From positions 310,001-374,000 of the forward strand of contig NZ_FMIB01000002.1 of assembly GCF_900091475.1 (NCBI RefSeq): a stretch of 64,000 bases of DNA, in the 5' to 3' direction. Made by a program: the position numbers and the translations under genes. This DNA comes from Micromonospora chersina (GTDB lineage Bacteria > Actinomycetota > Actinomycetes > Mycobacteriales > Micromonosporaceae). The notes under the pieces were generated by a model that was not told the origin of the DNA, searched no databases, and saw nothing but the letters and a program-made list of their open reading frames with translations. Below are positions 9,313 to 18,380 of the stretch, one piece after another (position 1 is the first letter of the stretch; the number at the start of each line of letters is the position of its first letter).

Positions 9313-10485
9313 GTGACGACCACACCCCAGGCGGTCCGCAGGGCATCCCCGCGCACCCGCCGGCCGGCCACCCCGGCCGCCACCGACCCGTCGGCCGGCC
9401 TGCTGCCCGAGAGCGAGCCGGTCCGGCTGCTGAACCCGGACGGCACCCCGCTGCCCGCCCGCGACGACTACCCGGAGCCGCCGGTCGAGGCGCTGCGCGA
9501 GATGTACCGGCGGATGGTCGTCGGCCGTCGCTTCGACGTCCAGGCCACCGCGCTGACCAAGCAGGGGCGGCTCGCCGTCTACCCGTCCTCGCGCGGCCAG
9601 GAGGCCTGCCAGGTCGGCGGGGTGCTGGCGCTGCGCGACACCGACTGGGTGTTCCCCACCTACCGCGAGTCGATGGCGCTGACCGCGCGCGGCATCGACC
9701 CCGTCGAGGTGCTCACCCTGCTCCGCGGCGACTGGCACTGCGGGTACGACCCGACCGCCGTGCACACCGCGCCGCAGTGCACCCCGCTCGCCACCCAGTG
9801 CGTGCACGCCGCCGGGCTGGCCTACGGCGAGTCGTACCAGGGCCGGGACACCGTGGCGCTGGCCTTCATCGGTGACGGCGCCACCAGCGAGGGCGACTTC
9901 CACGAGGGCGTCAACTTCGCCGCCGTGTTCAAGGCCCCGGTCGTCTACTTCGTGCAGAACAACAAGTACGCGATCAGCGTGCCGCTGTCCCGGCAGACCG
10001 CCGCGCCGAGCCTGGCCTACAAGGGCGTCGGCTACGGCGTGCCCAGCGAGCAGGTCGACGGCAACGACCCGGTGGCCGTGCTCGCCGTGCTGAACCGCGC
10101 CGTGGCGCACGCCCGCGCGGGCAGGGGCCCGTACCTGGTCGAGGCGCACACGTACCGGATGGAGCCGCACACCAACGCCGACGACCAGACCCGCTACCGG
10201 GACGCCGAGGAGGTCGAGGCGTGGCGGGACCGTGACCCGATCGCCCGGCTGGAGGCGTACCTGCGGAACCGGGGCGTGCTGGACGACGCCGCGGTAGCGG
10301 CGGTCGCCGAGGAGGCTGAGGCGTACGCCGCCGCGCTGCGCGACCGGATGAACGCCCAGCCCGAGGTCGACCCGCTGAGCCTCTTCGACCATGTCTACGC
10401 CGAACCGACCCCGCAACTGGTCGAGCAGCGCGAACAGGTCCGGGCCGAGCTGGCCGCGGCCCGCGCCGAGGAGGGGGACGCCTGA
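9313..10485 (+). CDS. pdhA: 2-oxoacid dehydrogenase E1 component, alpha subunit (pyruvate or branched-chain)
   Basis: A 390-residue thiamine diphosphate-dependent E1 alpha subunit. The ThDP motif runs from GDG at 187-189 to NN at 216-217 (GDGATSEGDFHEG, then FVQNN). The preceding HTAPQCTPLATQ stretch and the phosphorylation-loop equivalent (RMEPHTNADDQTRYR) are also typical. It decarboxylates a 2-oxo acid and passes the acyl group to the E2 lipoyl arm. Pyruvate and branched-chain 2-oxo acids are both possible; the Lrp neighbour favours branched-chain. The start is a GTG at 9313 after AGGAGGT (9299-9305). Its stop overlaps the next start by one base. Confidence 0.9.
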   Translation: MTTTPQAVRRASPRTRRPATPAATDPSAGLLPESEPVRLLNPDGTPLPARDDYPEPPVEALREMYRRMVVGRRFDVQATALTKQGRLAVYPSSRGQEACQVGGVLALRDTDWVFPTYRESMALTARGIDPVEVLTLLRGDWHCGYDPTAVHTAPQCTPLATQCVHAAGLAYGESYQGRDTVALAFIGDGATSEGDFHEGVNFAAVFKAPVVYFVQNNKYAISVPLSRQTAAPSLAYKGVGYGVPSEQVDGNDPVAVLAVLNRAVAHARAGRGPYLVEAHTYRMEPHTNADDQTRYRDAEEVEAWRDRDPIARLEAYLRNRGVLDDAAVAAVAEEAEAYAAALRDRMNAQPEVDPLSLFDHVYAEPTPQLVEQREQVRAELAAARAEEGDA

Positions 10486-11489
10486 TGGCCACCATGACCA
10501 TGGCGAAGGCGCTCAACGCCGCGCTCGCCGACGCGATGCTGGACGACGAGCGGGTGGTCGTCTTCGGCGAGGACGTCGGCCAGCTCGGCGGGGTCTTCCG
10601 GATCACCGACGGGCTCCAGGCCCGGTTCGGCGACAAGCGTTGCTTCGACACCCCGCTCGCGGAGGCCGGCATCGTCGGGTTCGCCGTCGGCCTGGCCATG
10701 TCCGGGCTGCGCCCGGTGGTCGAGATGCAGTTCGACGCGTTCGCGTACCCGGCGTTCGAGCAGATCGCCTCGCACGTCGCGAAGCTGCGCAACCGCACCC
10801 GGGGCGCGCTCAGCGTGCCGATCGTCATCCGGGTCCCGTACGCCGGCGGCATCGGCGGCGTGGAGCACCACTGCGACTCCTCCGAGGCGTACTACGCGCA
10901 CACCCCCGGCCTCAAGGTGGTCACGCCGGCCACCGTGGAGGACGCGTACTCGCTGCTGCGCGAGGCGATCGACGACCCGGACCCGGTCGTGTTCATGGAG
11001 CCGAAGAAGCTCTACTTCGGAAGCGGCGAGGCGGAGCTGCCGGTCCGGACCGCGCCGTTCGGCAAGGCAGTCGTTCGCCGCGCCGGCACCGACGCCACCC
11101 TCGTCGCGTACGGGCCGGCGGTGCCGGTCGCACTGGAGGCCGCCGAGGCCGCCCGCGAGGAGGGCTGGGACCTGGAGGTGGTCGACGTGCGCACGATCGT
11201 GCCGTTCGACGACGCCACCGTCGCCGCCTCGGTGCGGAAGACGGGCCGTTGCGTGGTGATCCAGGAGGCGCAGGGCTTCGCCGGGGTCGGCGCGGAGATC
11301 GCCGCCCGGGTGCAGGAGCGCTGCTTCCACGCCCTGCACGCCCCGGTGCTGCGGGTGTCCGGTCTGGACATCCCCTACCCGGCGCCGATGCTGGAGCACA
11401 CCCACCTGCCCTCGGTGGACCGGGTGCTGGACACCGTGGCCCGGCTCCAGTGGGACGACCAGCCGGACGAGCGGTGGGTGGCGGCATGA
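10485..11489 (+). CDS. 2-oxoacid dehydrogenase E1 component, beta subunit
   Basis: A 334-residue transketolase-like beta subunit that completes the E1 heterotetramer. Landmarks include FGEDVGQLGGVFRIT near 23-37, the TPLAEAGIVGFAVGLA segment near 54-69, the MQFDAFAYPAFEQI region and the C-terminal transketolase domain (ATLVAYGPAVPVALEAAE, then VIQEAQGFAGVGAEIAA). The TGATG stop-start overlap with E1 alpha and the ATGA overlap with E2 show tight coupling, as needed for fixed stoichiometry. Confidence 0.92.
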   Translation: MATMTMAKALNAALADAMLDDERVVVFGEDVGQLGGVFRITDGLQARFGDKRCFDTPLAEAGIVGFAVGLAMSGLRPVVEMQFDAFAYPAFEQIASHVAKLRNRTRGALSVPIVIRVPYAGGIGGVEHHCDSSEAYYAHTPGLKVVTPATVEDAYSLLREAIDDPDPVVFMEPKKLYFGSGEAELPVRTAPFGKAVVRRAGTDATLVAYGPAVPVALEAAEAAREEGWDLEVVDVRTIVPFDDATVAASVRKTGRCVVIQEAQGFAGVGAEIAARVQERCFHALHAPVLRVSGLDIPYPAPMLEHTHLPSVDRVLDTVARLQWDDQPDERWVAA

Positions 11490-12871
11490 GCGAACGCATG
11501 ACCACCGCGACCGGGACCCGCGACTTCCTCCTGCCCGACCTGGGCGAGGGGCTGAGCGAGGCGGAGATCGTCGAGTGGCGGGTCGCCGTCGGCGACGTGG
11601 TCACCGTGGACCAGACCGTGGTGGAGGTGGAGACGGCCAAGGCCGTGGTCGACGTCCCCTGCCCGTACGCCGGCCGGGTCGTCGCCCTGCACGGCGCGGC
11701 GGGTGAGGTCCGCCCGGTGGGCCAGCCGCTGATCACGATCGCGTCCCTGGAGGGCGGCGGCGACGACCCGCACGCCACCTACCGCGAGGAGGAGCGGGCC
11801 GGCTCCGGCAACGTCCTGATCGGGTACGGCACCGGCCACGGCGGCTCGGGCCGGCGGCGCCGCCGGCCGCGGCTGGCCCTCGCCGCGGAGCCCACGGCCG
11901 CGACGGCGGACCCGACACCCGCCGCGACGGCGACGCCGACCACCGGCGGAGCCACCGGCGCGGACGGCGGGGCCCGGACGGCTCCGCTCGTCATCTCGCC
12001 GATCGTCCGGCGGCTGGCCCGGGAACGCGGCCTCGACCTGGCGGCCCTGCACGGCACCGGGCCGGGCGGGGTGATCCGCCGCGCCGACGTGGAGGCCGCG
12101 TCGGCCGCGCCGGCGGCGAAGCTCGCCGCCGTGCCGGACAGCCCGGCCGCGCACGTCGGGCTGGCCCCGGCCGCGGACGGCGACGTGGTGATCCCGCTCA
12201 CCGGCATCCGCAAGGCCATCGCCGACAAGCTCTCCCGCAGCCGGCGGGAGATCCCCGAGGTGACCATCTGGGTGGACGTGGACGCCACCGGCCTGCTGGC
12301 GACCCGGGCCGCGATCAACGCCGCCACCCCGGACGCGCCGGTCAGCATCCTGGCCCTGCTGGCCCGGATCTGTCTCAGCGGCCTGCGGAGGTACCCGCAG
12401 CTCAACGCCCACGTCGACACCGAGGGGCAGCGGATCGTGCAGTCCGCCGGGGTGCACCTGGGCATCGCGGCGCAGACCGACCGGGGCCTGGTCGTCCCGG
12501 TGCTGCGCGACGCCCAGCAGCTGACCACCCGGGAGCTGGCCGCCACGCTCGCCGAGACCACGGCGGCCGCCCGCGCCGGCACCCTGCCCCCGGCGCGGCT
12601 GACCGGCGGCACCTTCACCCTCAACAACTACGGGGTGTTCGGGGTGGACGGCTCCACCCCGATCATCAACCACCCCGAGGCGGCGCTGCTCGGCGTCGGC
12701 CGGATCGTGGACAAGCCCTGGGTGGTCGACGGGCAGCTCGCCGTGCGCAAGGTGACCCAGCTCAGCCTCACCTTCGACCACCGCGTCTGCGACGGTGGCG
12801 TGGCGGGCGGCTTCCTGCGGCACGTGGCGGACTGCGTCGAGCAGCCCGCCCTCCTGGTGGCGAACGTCTGA
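11486..12871 (+). CDS. 2-oxoacid dehydrogenase E2 component (dihydrolipoamide acyltransferase)
   Basis: A 461-residue E2 with one lipoyl domain (about 12-90, lipoylated K52 in VEVETAKAVVDVP), a linker, a peripheral subunit-binding domain (about 166-202, SPIVRRLARERGLDLAAL, then GTGPGGVIRRADV) and the catalytic acyltransferase domain. The active-site H432 and D436 are in FDHRVCDGG. An Arg-rich patch follows the lipoyl domain, after which the linker turns Ala/Thr/Pro-rich. It forms the core of the complex. E3 (lipoamide dehydrogenase) is not encoded here and must be supplied elsewhere. The start ATG overlaps the E1 beta stop as ATGA. Confidence 0.92.
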   Translation: MSERMTTATGTRDFLLPDLGEGLSEAEIVEWRVAVGDVVTVDQTVVEVETAKAVVDVPCPYAGRVVALHGAAGEVRPVGQPLITIASLEGGGDDPHATYREEERAGSGNVLIGYGTGHGGSGRRRRRPRLALAAEPTAATADPTPAATATPTTGGATGADGGARTAPLVISPIVRRLARERGLDLAALHGTGPGGVIRRADVEAASAAPAAKLAAVPDSPAAHVGLAPAADGDVVIPLTGIRKAIADKLSRSRREIPEVTIWVDVDATGLLATRAAINAATPDAPVSILALLARICLSGLRRYPQLNAHVDTEGQRIVQSAGVHLGIAAQTDRGLVVPVLRDAQQLTTRELAATLAETTAAARAGTLPPARLTGGTFTLNNYGVFGVDGSTPIINHPEAALLGVGRIVDKPWVVDGQLAVRKVTQLSLTFDHRVCDGGVAGGFLRHVADCVEQPALLVANV

Positions 12872-12877
12872 ACCGTG

Positions 12878-12905
12878 GGCCCCGGCCGCCCTGGCGGCCG
12901 GGGCC
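12878..12905 (+). terminator. Terminator of the 2-oxoacid dehydrogenase operon
   Basis: A perfect 13-bp GC stem (12878-12890 with 12893-12905) starts six bases past the E2 stop. Confidence 0.7.
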
Positions 12906-12968
12906 GCACCCCTGTTTCTCCGCCGCCGGACCGGGAAGACGAGCCCGGTCGCCGACGGGGAGGGACGG

Positions 12969-14648
12969 ATGACGGACCCGCAGATGCCCTCGGCCGGTGG
13001 GGTGCGCCCGCATCCGGTCGCTGGCGCGCCGCTGATGAGCGACGCCCGGGAGCACGGGCTGACCGGGGACGGGACGACAAACGACCAGCCGGCCCTCGCC
13101 GCGTTGGTGGACCTGCTGGGCGACGCGTACGCCGCCGACGGGCGGGCCCGCGTGATCTACTGCCCGCCCGGGGTCTACTCGATCCGGGACGCCGGCACCG
13201 TCTGGCGGACCGGCGTCTCGCTGGTCGGCGCGGGTCCCGGCGCCACCCGGTTCGTGCTCGGCAACCCGGGCAACCGGGCCGACCCGACCCCGCTGGCGTT
13301 CCACACCGCCGAGCTGCACGGCGCGAGCCGGGAGCGGCACCTGGCGTACTGCACCTTCGCCGACTTCGAGATCGACGGGTCGGGGGTGGCGATGGCCGAG
13401 TACAACCCGCAGGCCAAGGGGCTGGGCCTCCAGTACGTGGTCCGGGGCGTGTTCCGCAACCTCTACATCCACCACACCGCGGCGACCGGCCTGGGCTGCG
13501 ACTTTCTCCAGGACTGCATGATCGACGGGGTGCTGGTGGCCGGGTGCGGGCGGATGGACAACGGCACCGAGATGGGCGGCGCGGGCATCGGCATCGGGAT
13601 CGGCGGCTGGGGCAGCGTCGAGCGGGTCAACGTCGTGAACTGCTCGGCCGTGGGCAACGCCACCAGCGGGATCTTCTTCGAGCTGCAGTTCGAGGGCGGG
13701 CTGCGCCCACGGGGCATCCGGGTGGTCGGCTGCCACGCCGAGGGCAACCGCTTCGGCATCGCCGACTGGGGCGCCAACGGCCTCGTCGTGTCGGCGTGCA
13801 CGCTTGTCGGCAACCTCGACGCGGGCTTCCAGGTGTCGGCCAAGGGCACCACCGGCACGGCGGGTCGGGGCGGCCTGCTCACCGACTGCGTGATCGACGC
13901 GAACCTGCGCGACGGCATCAGCATCGGCAACACCCCCGGGCCGTACACGGTGCGGGGCAACCGGATCAGCGGCAACGGCCGGTACGGCTACCACCAGCGC
14001 AGCCTGGGCGACGCGGGGCAGGAGTGCGCCCGGGAGATCGTCATCGAGAGCAACGAGTTCTACGGCAACAGCCTGGACGCCGTCCGCTTCGACCGGCCGG
14101 TCCGGGACGCGTTCGTCGTCGGCAACCGGATCCGGGCGAACGGCCGCCAGTGCGGGCCCGGCGACCGGAACGGCGGCGACACGGTCCGGTACAGCGAGCG
14201 GTCGGTGATCGACCGCCGGGCGAGATGGCAGGGCGACGCGCACCGGGGCAAGACCATCCGGGTGGGCGAGCGGGTCGCGGTGGTGGCCGCGAACGACGAG
14301 AACGAACTGCACCTGTCCCCGGTCCGGCCGGGCGCCTTCACGGGCTGGAGCGGGGACACCCCGGACCCCGGGACCCCCTACGAGCTACCGGGGCCGCCGG
14401 CGACCCGGGCCGGCATCACCGTCAACGCGGCGATGGACTCGGCCACCATCCGGGGCAACCGGGTCTGGGACAGCCACGAGCCGACCACCCAGACGCACGG
14501 GCTGTGGGTCACCGCGGAGGGCCGCTGCGTCGACTGCCGGGTCGAGGACAACGACCTGGTCGGGAACGCGGAGGAGTCCGTCCGGCTGGACACGCCCCCC
14601 GTGGGCGGCCGCTGGGAACGCAACCACGGGGACGACGGCCGGGGGTGA
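12969..14648 (+). CDS. Right-handed parallel beta-helix (pectate lyase 3-like) protein
   Basis: A 559-residue protein. The opening segment DAREHGLTGDGTTNDQPAL, followed by the YCPPGVYSI strand, is the standard entry of pectate-lyase-3 beta-helices. Beyond residue 130 come many short strand repeats ending in N-x-I/V or G-N-R (NVVNCSAVGNATSGIFFE, GNRISGNGRYGY, IESNEFYGNSLDAVRF, IRGNRVWDSHEP). No signal peptide is visible, which is unusual for a polysaccharide-acting helix, so it may be cytoplasmic or exported another way. The exact reaction cannot be assigned. The start is the ATG at 12969 behind GGGAGGGA. Confidence 0.8.
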   Translation: MTDPQMPSAGGVRPHPVAGAPLMSDAREHGLTGDGTTNDQPALAALVDLLGDAYAADGRARVIYCPPGVYSIRDAGTVWRTGVSLVGAGPGATRFVLGNPGNRADPTPLAFHTAELHGASRERHLAYCTFADFEIDGSGVAMAEYNPQAKGLGLQYVVRGVFRNLYIHHTAATGLGCDFLQDCMIDGVLVAGCGRMDNGTEMGGAGIGIGIGGWGSVERVNVVNCSAVGNATSGIFFELQFEGGLRPRGIRVVGCHAEGNRFGIADWGANGLVVSACTLVGNLDAGFQVSAKGTTGTAGRGGLLTDCVIDANLRDGISIGNTPGPYTVRGNRISGNGRYGYHQRSLGDAGQECAREIVIESNEFYGNSLDAVRFDRPVRDAFVVGNRIRANGRQCGPGDRNGGDTVRYSERSVIDRRARWQGDAHRGKTIRVGERVAVVAANDENELHLSPVRPGAFTGWSGDTPDPGTPYELPGPPATRAGITVNAAMDSATIRGNRVWDSHEPTTQTHGLWVTAEGRCVDCRVEDNDLVGNAEESVRLDTPPVGGRWERNHGDDGRG

Positions 14649-14835
14649 ACCGGTCGTCGCGGTTCGTCCGTCGCAACCGGTCACGGCCGTGACGCCCCAC
14701 CCGTCGGCGTCGCCGATTCGCATTTCCGCACGCCCGCGCCGAAATCGGAATCAGCCGCTCCTGGCAATTCCGCCGAATATGCCACGGCGTCCCGACGGCC
14801 GTACAGAATGTGAGCCAAGGGGGAGTGGAAATGGG

Positions 14836-16122
14836 GTGCGGAATATGGACGTGAGGCGGCGATTGACGCTATTGGCGGTAACCATCGCAGCCACGCCGCT
14901 GGTCGTCGGCGGGTGCACCGCCGGCCAACGGGAGGCCGTGAAGCCCGGCCACGGCAAGGCGGCCGCCGCGCCGTCGGTGACGGTCACGCCGGCGGACCGC
15001 ACGAAGGGCGTGCCGGTCAGCGCGGAGGTCGGGACCACGGTCAGCGGCGGGAAGGTCACCGCGGTGAAGCTCACCGACGACAAGGGTCGACCGGTGCCGG
15101 CGCAGCCGCGCGAGGACGGGTCGGGCTGGGTGCCGGACCGGCCGCTGGAGAACTCGCGGACGTACACCGCGGAGGTGACCGCGACCGGCGATTCCGGGCG
15201 GACGACCACGCAGAAGACGACGTTCACCACGATGGCGAAATCGACCAAGCCGACCATCACCAGCGAACTCTATTTCACCGACAATCAGACATACGGCACC
15301 GCGATGCCGGTGGTCGTCGCATTCGATCCGCCCATTCCGAAAGAGGCCAGAGCGGACGTGCAGCGCCGGTTGTTCGTGAAGACCGACCCGCCGCAGCCCG
15401 GCACCTGGTCCTGGATGTCGGACGGCAAGCAGGTCGAATACCGGGCGCCCGACTTCTGGAAGTCGGGCACGAAGATCAGCGTCAGGAGCGCCCTGGAGGG
15501 GCTGCCGATCGGCAAGGACGCCATCGGCGACGCCGACCACCGCGCGACCGGCAAGGTGGGTCGGCAGGTCTCGCTCGAGATCGACAACGCCACCAAGCAG
15601 ATGTCGGTCTTCCGGGAGGGCAAGCTGCTCCGCAAGGTGCCGGTGAGCCTCGGCAAGTCGAGCACGCCCACCTCCAGCGGCAAGATGGTGATCATGGAGA
15701 AGTTCGACCACACCATCTTCGACACCCGGGGTTCGGCCGATCCCTACGTGGTCGAGGTCGATGACGCCCAGCGGCTCACCTGGGGTGGCGAGTTCATCCA
15801 CTCCGCCCCGTGGTCAGAGGGGGAGCAGGGCTTCACCAACACCTCACACGGCTGCACCAACGTCTCCGCCGCCGCCGCGGACTGGCTGATGGGCGTCACC
15901 CAGGTCGGCGACCTCGTGACGGTCAAGGGCACCGAGGTGAAGCTGGACCAGGGCAACGGCTTCACGGCGTGGAACGTCGGCTGGGACGAGTTCGCCAAGG
16001 GCAGCGCGCTGCCCGTGCCGGCGGGGCTGAAGCCCACGCACAGCGCCACGCCGCACCCGGGCGCGGTGGCCGGCGGATCGGCGCCCGCACCGGCCCCGTC
16101 CAAGAGCAACACCGGCGGCTGA
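14836..16122 (+). CDS. Lipoprotein L,D-transpeptidase (peptidoglycan 3-3 cross-linking)
   Basis: A 428-residue exported lipoprotein. A basic N-terminus (DVRRR) and hydrophobic core lead to the lipobox LVVGGC near residue 26. Two Ig-like domains follow (about 45-270), then a YkuD catalytic domain with HSAPWSEGEQGFTNTSHGC, where His and the SHGC cysteine are the active residues. A Pro/Ala/Ser-rich tail ends the protein. It should make 3-3 cross-links between meso-DAP residues outside the membrane. The GTG at 14836 is ten bases behind AAGGGGGAG; the in-frame ATG at 14845 is an alternative. The upstream 14700-14870 stretch is noticeably richer in A/T than its surroundings. Confidence 0.9.
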   Translation: MRNMDVRRRLTLLAVTIAATPLVVGGCTAGQREAVKPGHGKAAAAPSVTVTPADRTKGVPVSAEVGTTVSGGKVTAVKLTDDKGRPVPAQPREDGSGWVPDRPLENSRTYTAEVTATGDSGRTTTQKTTFTTMAKSTKPTITSELYFTDNQTYGTAMPVVVAFDPPIPKEARADVQRRLFVKTDPPQPGTWSWMSDGKQVEYRAPDFWKSGTKISVRSALEGLPIGKDAIGDADHRATGKVGRQVSLEIDNATKQMSVFREGKLLRKVPVSLGKSSTPTSSGKMVIMEKFDHTIFDTRGSADPYVVEVDDAQRLTWGGEFIHSAPWSEGEQGFTNTSHGCTNVSAAAADWLMGVTQVGDLVTVKGTEVKLDQGNGFTAWNVGWDEFAKGSALPVPAGLKPTHSATPHPGAVAGGSAPAPAPSKSNTGG

Positions 16123-16141
16123 CCACGGGGGGAGGAACGGC

Positions 16142-16176
16142 CGGGGCCGGCCCGCGAAGAGTGCGGGCCGGCCCCG
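16142..16176. terminator. Bidirectional terminator
   Basis: A perfect 14-bp stem (16142-16155 with 16163-16176) with a seven-base loop lies between convergent genes. Confidence 0.75.
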
Positions 16177-16183
16177 CGCCGGT

Positions 16184-17218
16184 TCAGTCCAGGTCGACCC
16201 GGGCCACGCCCGTCGCGGTCAGGCTGCCCAGCCAGAGGCGCCGCCCGTGCTGCCGCACGCCGGTGACCATCGGGTACGCCCCGCTCGGGCCGTGCAACGT
16301 GCGCAGCACCCGCCCGGTCCCGTCCACCAGCGCGACAAGCCCGTAGCGGCGGGGCTGCGGCTGCACGGCCCCCGGCAGCAGGGCGACGAGTTGGCGCACC
16401 CGGGGATGCGGCAGCAGCTTCTCCATGATCGGCAGCCGCGGGCTGGGCAGCGCGATCCAGTAGGTGCCGTCGCCCACCGCGGAGACGTTGTCCGGGTAGG
16501 CCGGCAGGTCGGCCAGCACGGTGGTCCGACCGTCGGGCAGGTCCACCCGGACCAGCCGGTGGGTGGCCGTCTCGACGAGCATCAGGCCCGACTCGTCGGG
16601 CGTGAGCGCCACCCCGTTGGGGAAGTAGAGCCCGCTCGCCACCACCTCGGTGCGCCCGGTCCGCCGGTCGTACGCCAGCACCCGGCCGTTGGGCCGGTGC
16701 TCCAGCAGGTCCCGCTTCCAGTGCGAGAGCGGGAACCGGTCCGAGGAGTCGGTGAAGTAGATCGTGCCGTCCCGGGCCACCGCCGCGTTGTCGGCCAGGT
16801 GCACAGGCGGCCCCGTGCCGGTCAGCTCGTGCACGGCCCCGTCGGGCGTGACCCGCAGCAGCCCCCGGTACGCGTCGCAGACCACCAGCCCGCCGTCGAC
16901 CGGGTCCAGCTCGATGCCGAGCGGCCGGCCGCCGGTCTCGGCGAGCAGCGTGGGGCGGGTGCCGGCCGGGGCGTCCGCCGGCCACCACCAGATCCGGCCG
17001 TCCTCGTCGCCGCTGATCACCCGGCCGTCCGGGTCGACGAGCACGTCCTCCGGGCCGTGCGCGCCCTCGGGCAGCGGCAGCAGGTCGGCCCGGTCCAGCC
17101 GGACGTCGGTGGGGGCCCACGGCCCGTCCAGGGGCGGCGGCACGGTGGCCGGCTCGCGGACCGGCCGGATCAGCAGGGGCACTCGCGGGCGGGGGACGAC
17201 CATCCGGCCATTCTTCAC
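16184..17218 (-). CDS. Strictosidine synthase-like / SMP-30 family beta-propeller protein
   Basis: A 344-residue six-bladed propeller-type protein. Family marks include GPEDVLVDPDGRVISGDEDGRI near 55-76, GRPLGIELDPVDGGLVVCDAYRGL near 97-120 and IYFTDSSDRFPLSHWKRDLLEHRPNGRVLAYD, the strongest match to the strictosidine-synthase domain. FPNGVALTPDESGLMLVETATHRL follows. Such proteins are usually lactonases or esterases, and no substrate can be named. No clear signal peptide is present. The start is a GTG at 17218 with GAGGG eight bases upstream. Confidence 0.8.
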   Translation of the reverse strand: MKNGRMVVPRPRVPLLIRPVREPATVPPPLDGPWAPTDVRLDRADLLPLPEGAHGPEDVLVDPDGRVISGDEDGRIWWWPADAPAGTRPTLLAETGGRPLGIELDPVDGGLVVCDAYRGLLRVTPDGAVHELTGTGPPVHLADNAAVARDGTIYFTDSSDRFPLSHWKRDLLEHRPNGRVLAYDRRTGRTEVVASGLYFPNGVALTPDESGLMLVETATHRLVRVDLPDGRTTVLADLPAYPDNVSAVGDGTYWIALPSPRLPIMEKLLPHPRVRQLVALLPGAVQPQPRRYGLVALVDGTGRVLRTLHGPSGAYPMVTGVRQHGRRLWLGSLTATGVARVDLD

Positions 17219-17389
17219 CGCCGATGCCCTCGCCGGGAGTACCCGGCGGCGTGTCCGTACGGCGGGTTGGCCTCCGGCGGGCGGCCTGCGGGATGACCCG
17301 GAGACTGCTCAGGGTCCCACCCGGGACCTACCCGGAACCCCGCCGCGGGTGGGCCGGAACTGTCGGGGGTGGGGGATAGGTTCGGGGAC

Positions 17390-17755
17390 ATGGACAGCAG
17401 CGGCGACCGGTTCCACGTGGCGATGAGCGTGAGCGACCACGTGGTGGACCTGCGGGCGGTCGGCGAGATCGACATCGCGACCGTGGCGTCGTTCCGGGCC
17501 GCGCTCTGGTCCGCCCCGGCGCGGCCGGTGCTGCGGCTGGACCTGTCCGGGGTGCGGCTGCTCTCCGCCGCCGGGGTGCGCGCGCTGGTCGCCGCCCACC
17601 TGCGGGTCCGGGCCCGCGGCGGCGAGCTGGTGCTTGTCGATCCCGACCCGGTGGTCGCCCGGGTGCTGCGCGCCACCGGCCTGCACCGGGTGCTGCCGGT
17701 CCGCGAGTCGTCGTGCGGGTCGGCCCGGGAACTGGTGGCCTGCGCGGCGGCCTGA
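17390..17755 (+). CDS. STAS domain protein (anti-sigma factor antagonist-like)
   Basis: A 121-residue single STAS domain. It has the GEIDIATVASFRAAL segment and the LRLDLSGVRLLSAAG loop at about 48-62. In SpoIIAA-type antagonists the phosphorylated serine falls at the position that is Ala60 here (SAAG in place of DSSG), so control by an anti-sigma kinase in the usual way looks impossible. TAGGTT at 17377-17382 is seven bases before the ATG, which favours this start and a leaderless message over the GTG at 17369. No kinase partner gene is adjacent. Confidence 0.85.
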   Translation: MDSSGDRFHVAMSVSDHVVDLRAVGEIDIATVASFRAALWSAPARPVLRLDLSGVRLLSAAGVRALVAAHLRVRARGGELVLVDPDPVVARVLRATGLHRVLPVRESSCGSARELVACAAA

Positions 17756-17790
17756 CCGGCCCGACGCCACGGACGGGTCCTGACGCCCGT

Positions 17791-17821
17791 CAGGGCCGCC
17801 GGCGTGCCGCCGACGGCCCTG
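17791..17821. terminator. Hairpin between STAS and FKBP genes
   Basis: A 13-bp stem with one mismatch (CAGGGCCG arm, loop TGC) lies between convergent stops at 17755 and 17837. Confidence 0.6.
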
Positions 17822-17836
17822 CGCACGGTGCGGGGG

Positions 17837-18205
17837 TCAGCGCACGCCGACCAGGTCCACCACGAAGACCAGGGTCTCGTTCGGCTTGATCACGCCGCCG
17901 GCGCCCCGGGCGCCGTAGCCCAGGTGCGGGGGGATGGTCAGCCGGCGCCGGCCGCCGACCTTCATGCCGACCACGCCCTGGTCCCAGCCGGCGATGACCT
18001 GGCCGCCGCCGAGCGGGAACTCGAACGTGTCACCCCGGTTCCACGACGCGTCGAACTCGCGGCCGGTCGAGTGGGCCACGCCCACGTAGTGCACAGTGGC
18101 CAGCTGGCCGGGGCGGGCCTCCGGGCCGTCGCCGACCGTGATGTCCTCGATGACGAGATCGGCGGGCGGCGCGCCCTCGATCGGGCCAACCTCGGGCTTC
18201 TCCAT
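17837..18205 (-). CDS. FKBP-type peptidyl-prolyl isomerase
   Basis: A 122-residue single FKBP domain with no signal peptide, hence cytoplasmic. Core residues are present: VHYVGVAHSTGREFDASW, FEFPLGGGQVIAGWDQGVVGMKVGGRRRLTIPPHLGYG and the closing strand ETLVFVVDLVGV. It catalyses cis-trans isomerisation of prolyl bonds during folding. The length is that of the minimal FKBP12-like actinobacterial enzymes. The ATG start at 18205 is preceded by AGGAG-like bases. Confidence 0.93.
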   Translation of the reverse strand: MEKPEVGPIEGAPPADLVIEDITVGDGPEARPGQLATVHYVGVAHSTGREFDASWNRGDTFEFPLGGGQVIAGWDQGVVGMKVGGRRRLTIPPHLGYGARGAGGVIKPNETLVFVVDLVGVR

Positions 18206-18278
18206 GAGCGGGTCTCCTCGGTGCTGACGGATGCGGTACCCGTCGATCCTGCCGGATCGCGGCCGGCCGATACGCGTC

Positions 18279-18308
18279 GGTCCCCGCCGCGGCGTGGCGG
18301 CGGGGACC
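18279..18308 (-). terminator. Hairpin downstream of doxX-like gene
   Basis: A perfect 12-bp stem (18279-18290 with 18297-18308) sits between the DoxX stop and the FKBP start. A second, weaker hairpin follows around 18330-18360. Confidence 0.55.
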
Positions 18309-18380
18309 GGTGGCGGGCACGAGAGTGGCGGGCGCCGCCTCTCGGTGACGCCCGCCCGGTGGGTACCGCCCGCGGTGACC

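Noticed and set aside
14700..14870. Locally A/T-richer DNA before the L,D-transpeptidase, suggestive of a horizontal insert.
   Set aside because: The flanking genes have normal codon use, no repeats or integrase occur, and promoter regions of this size are often A/T-richer.
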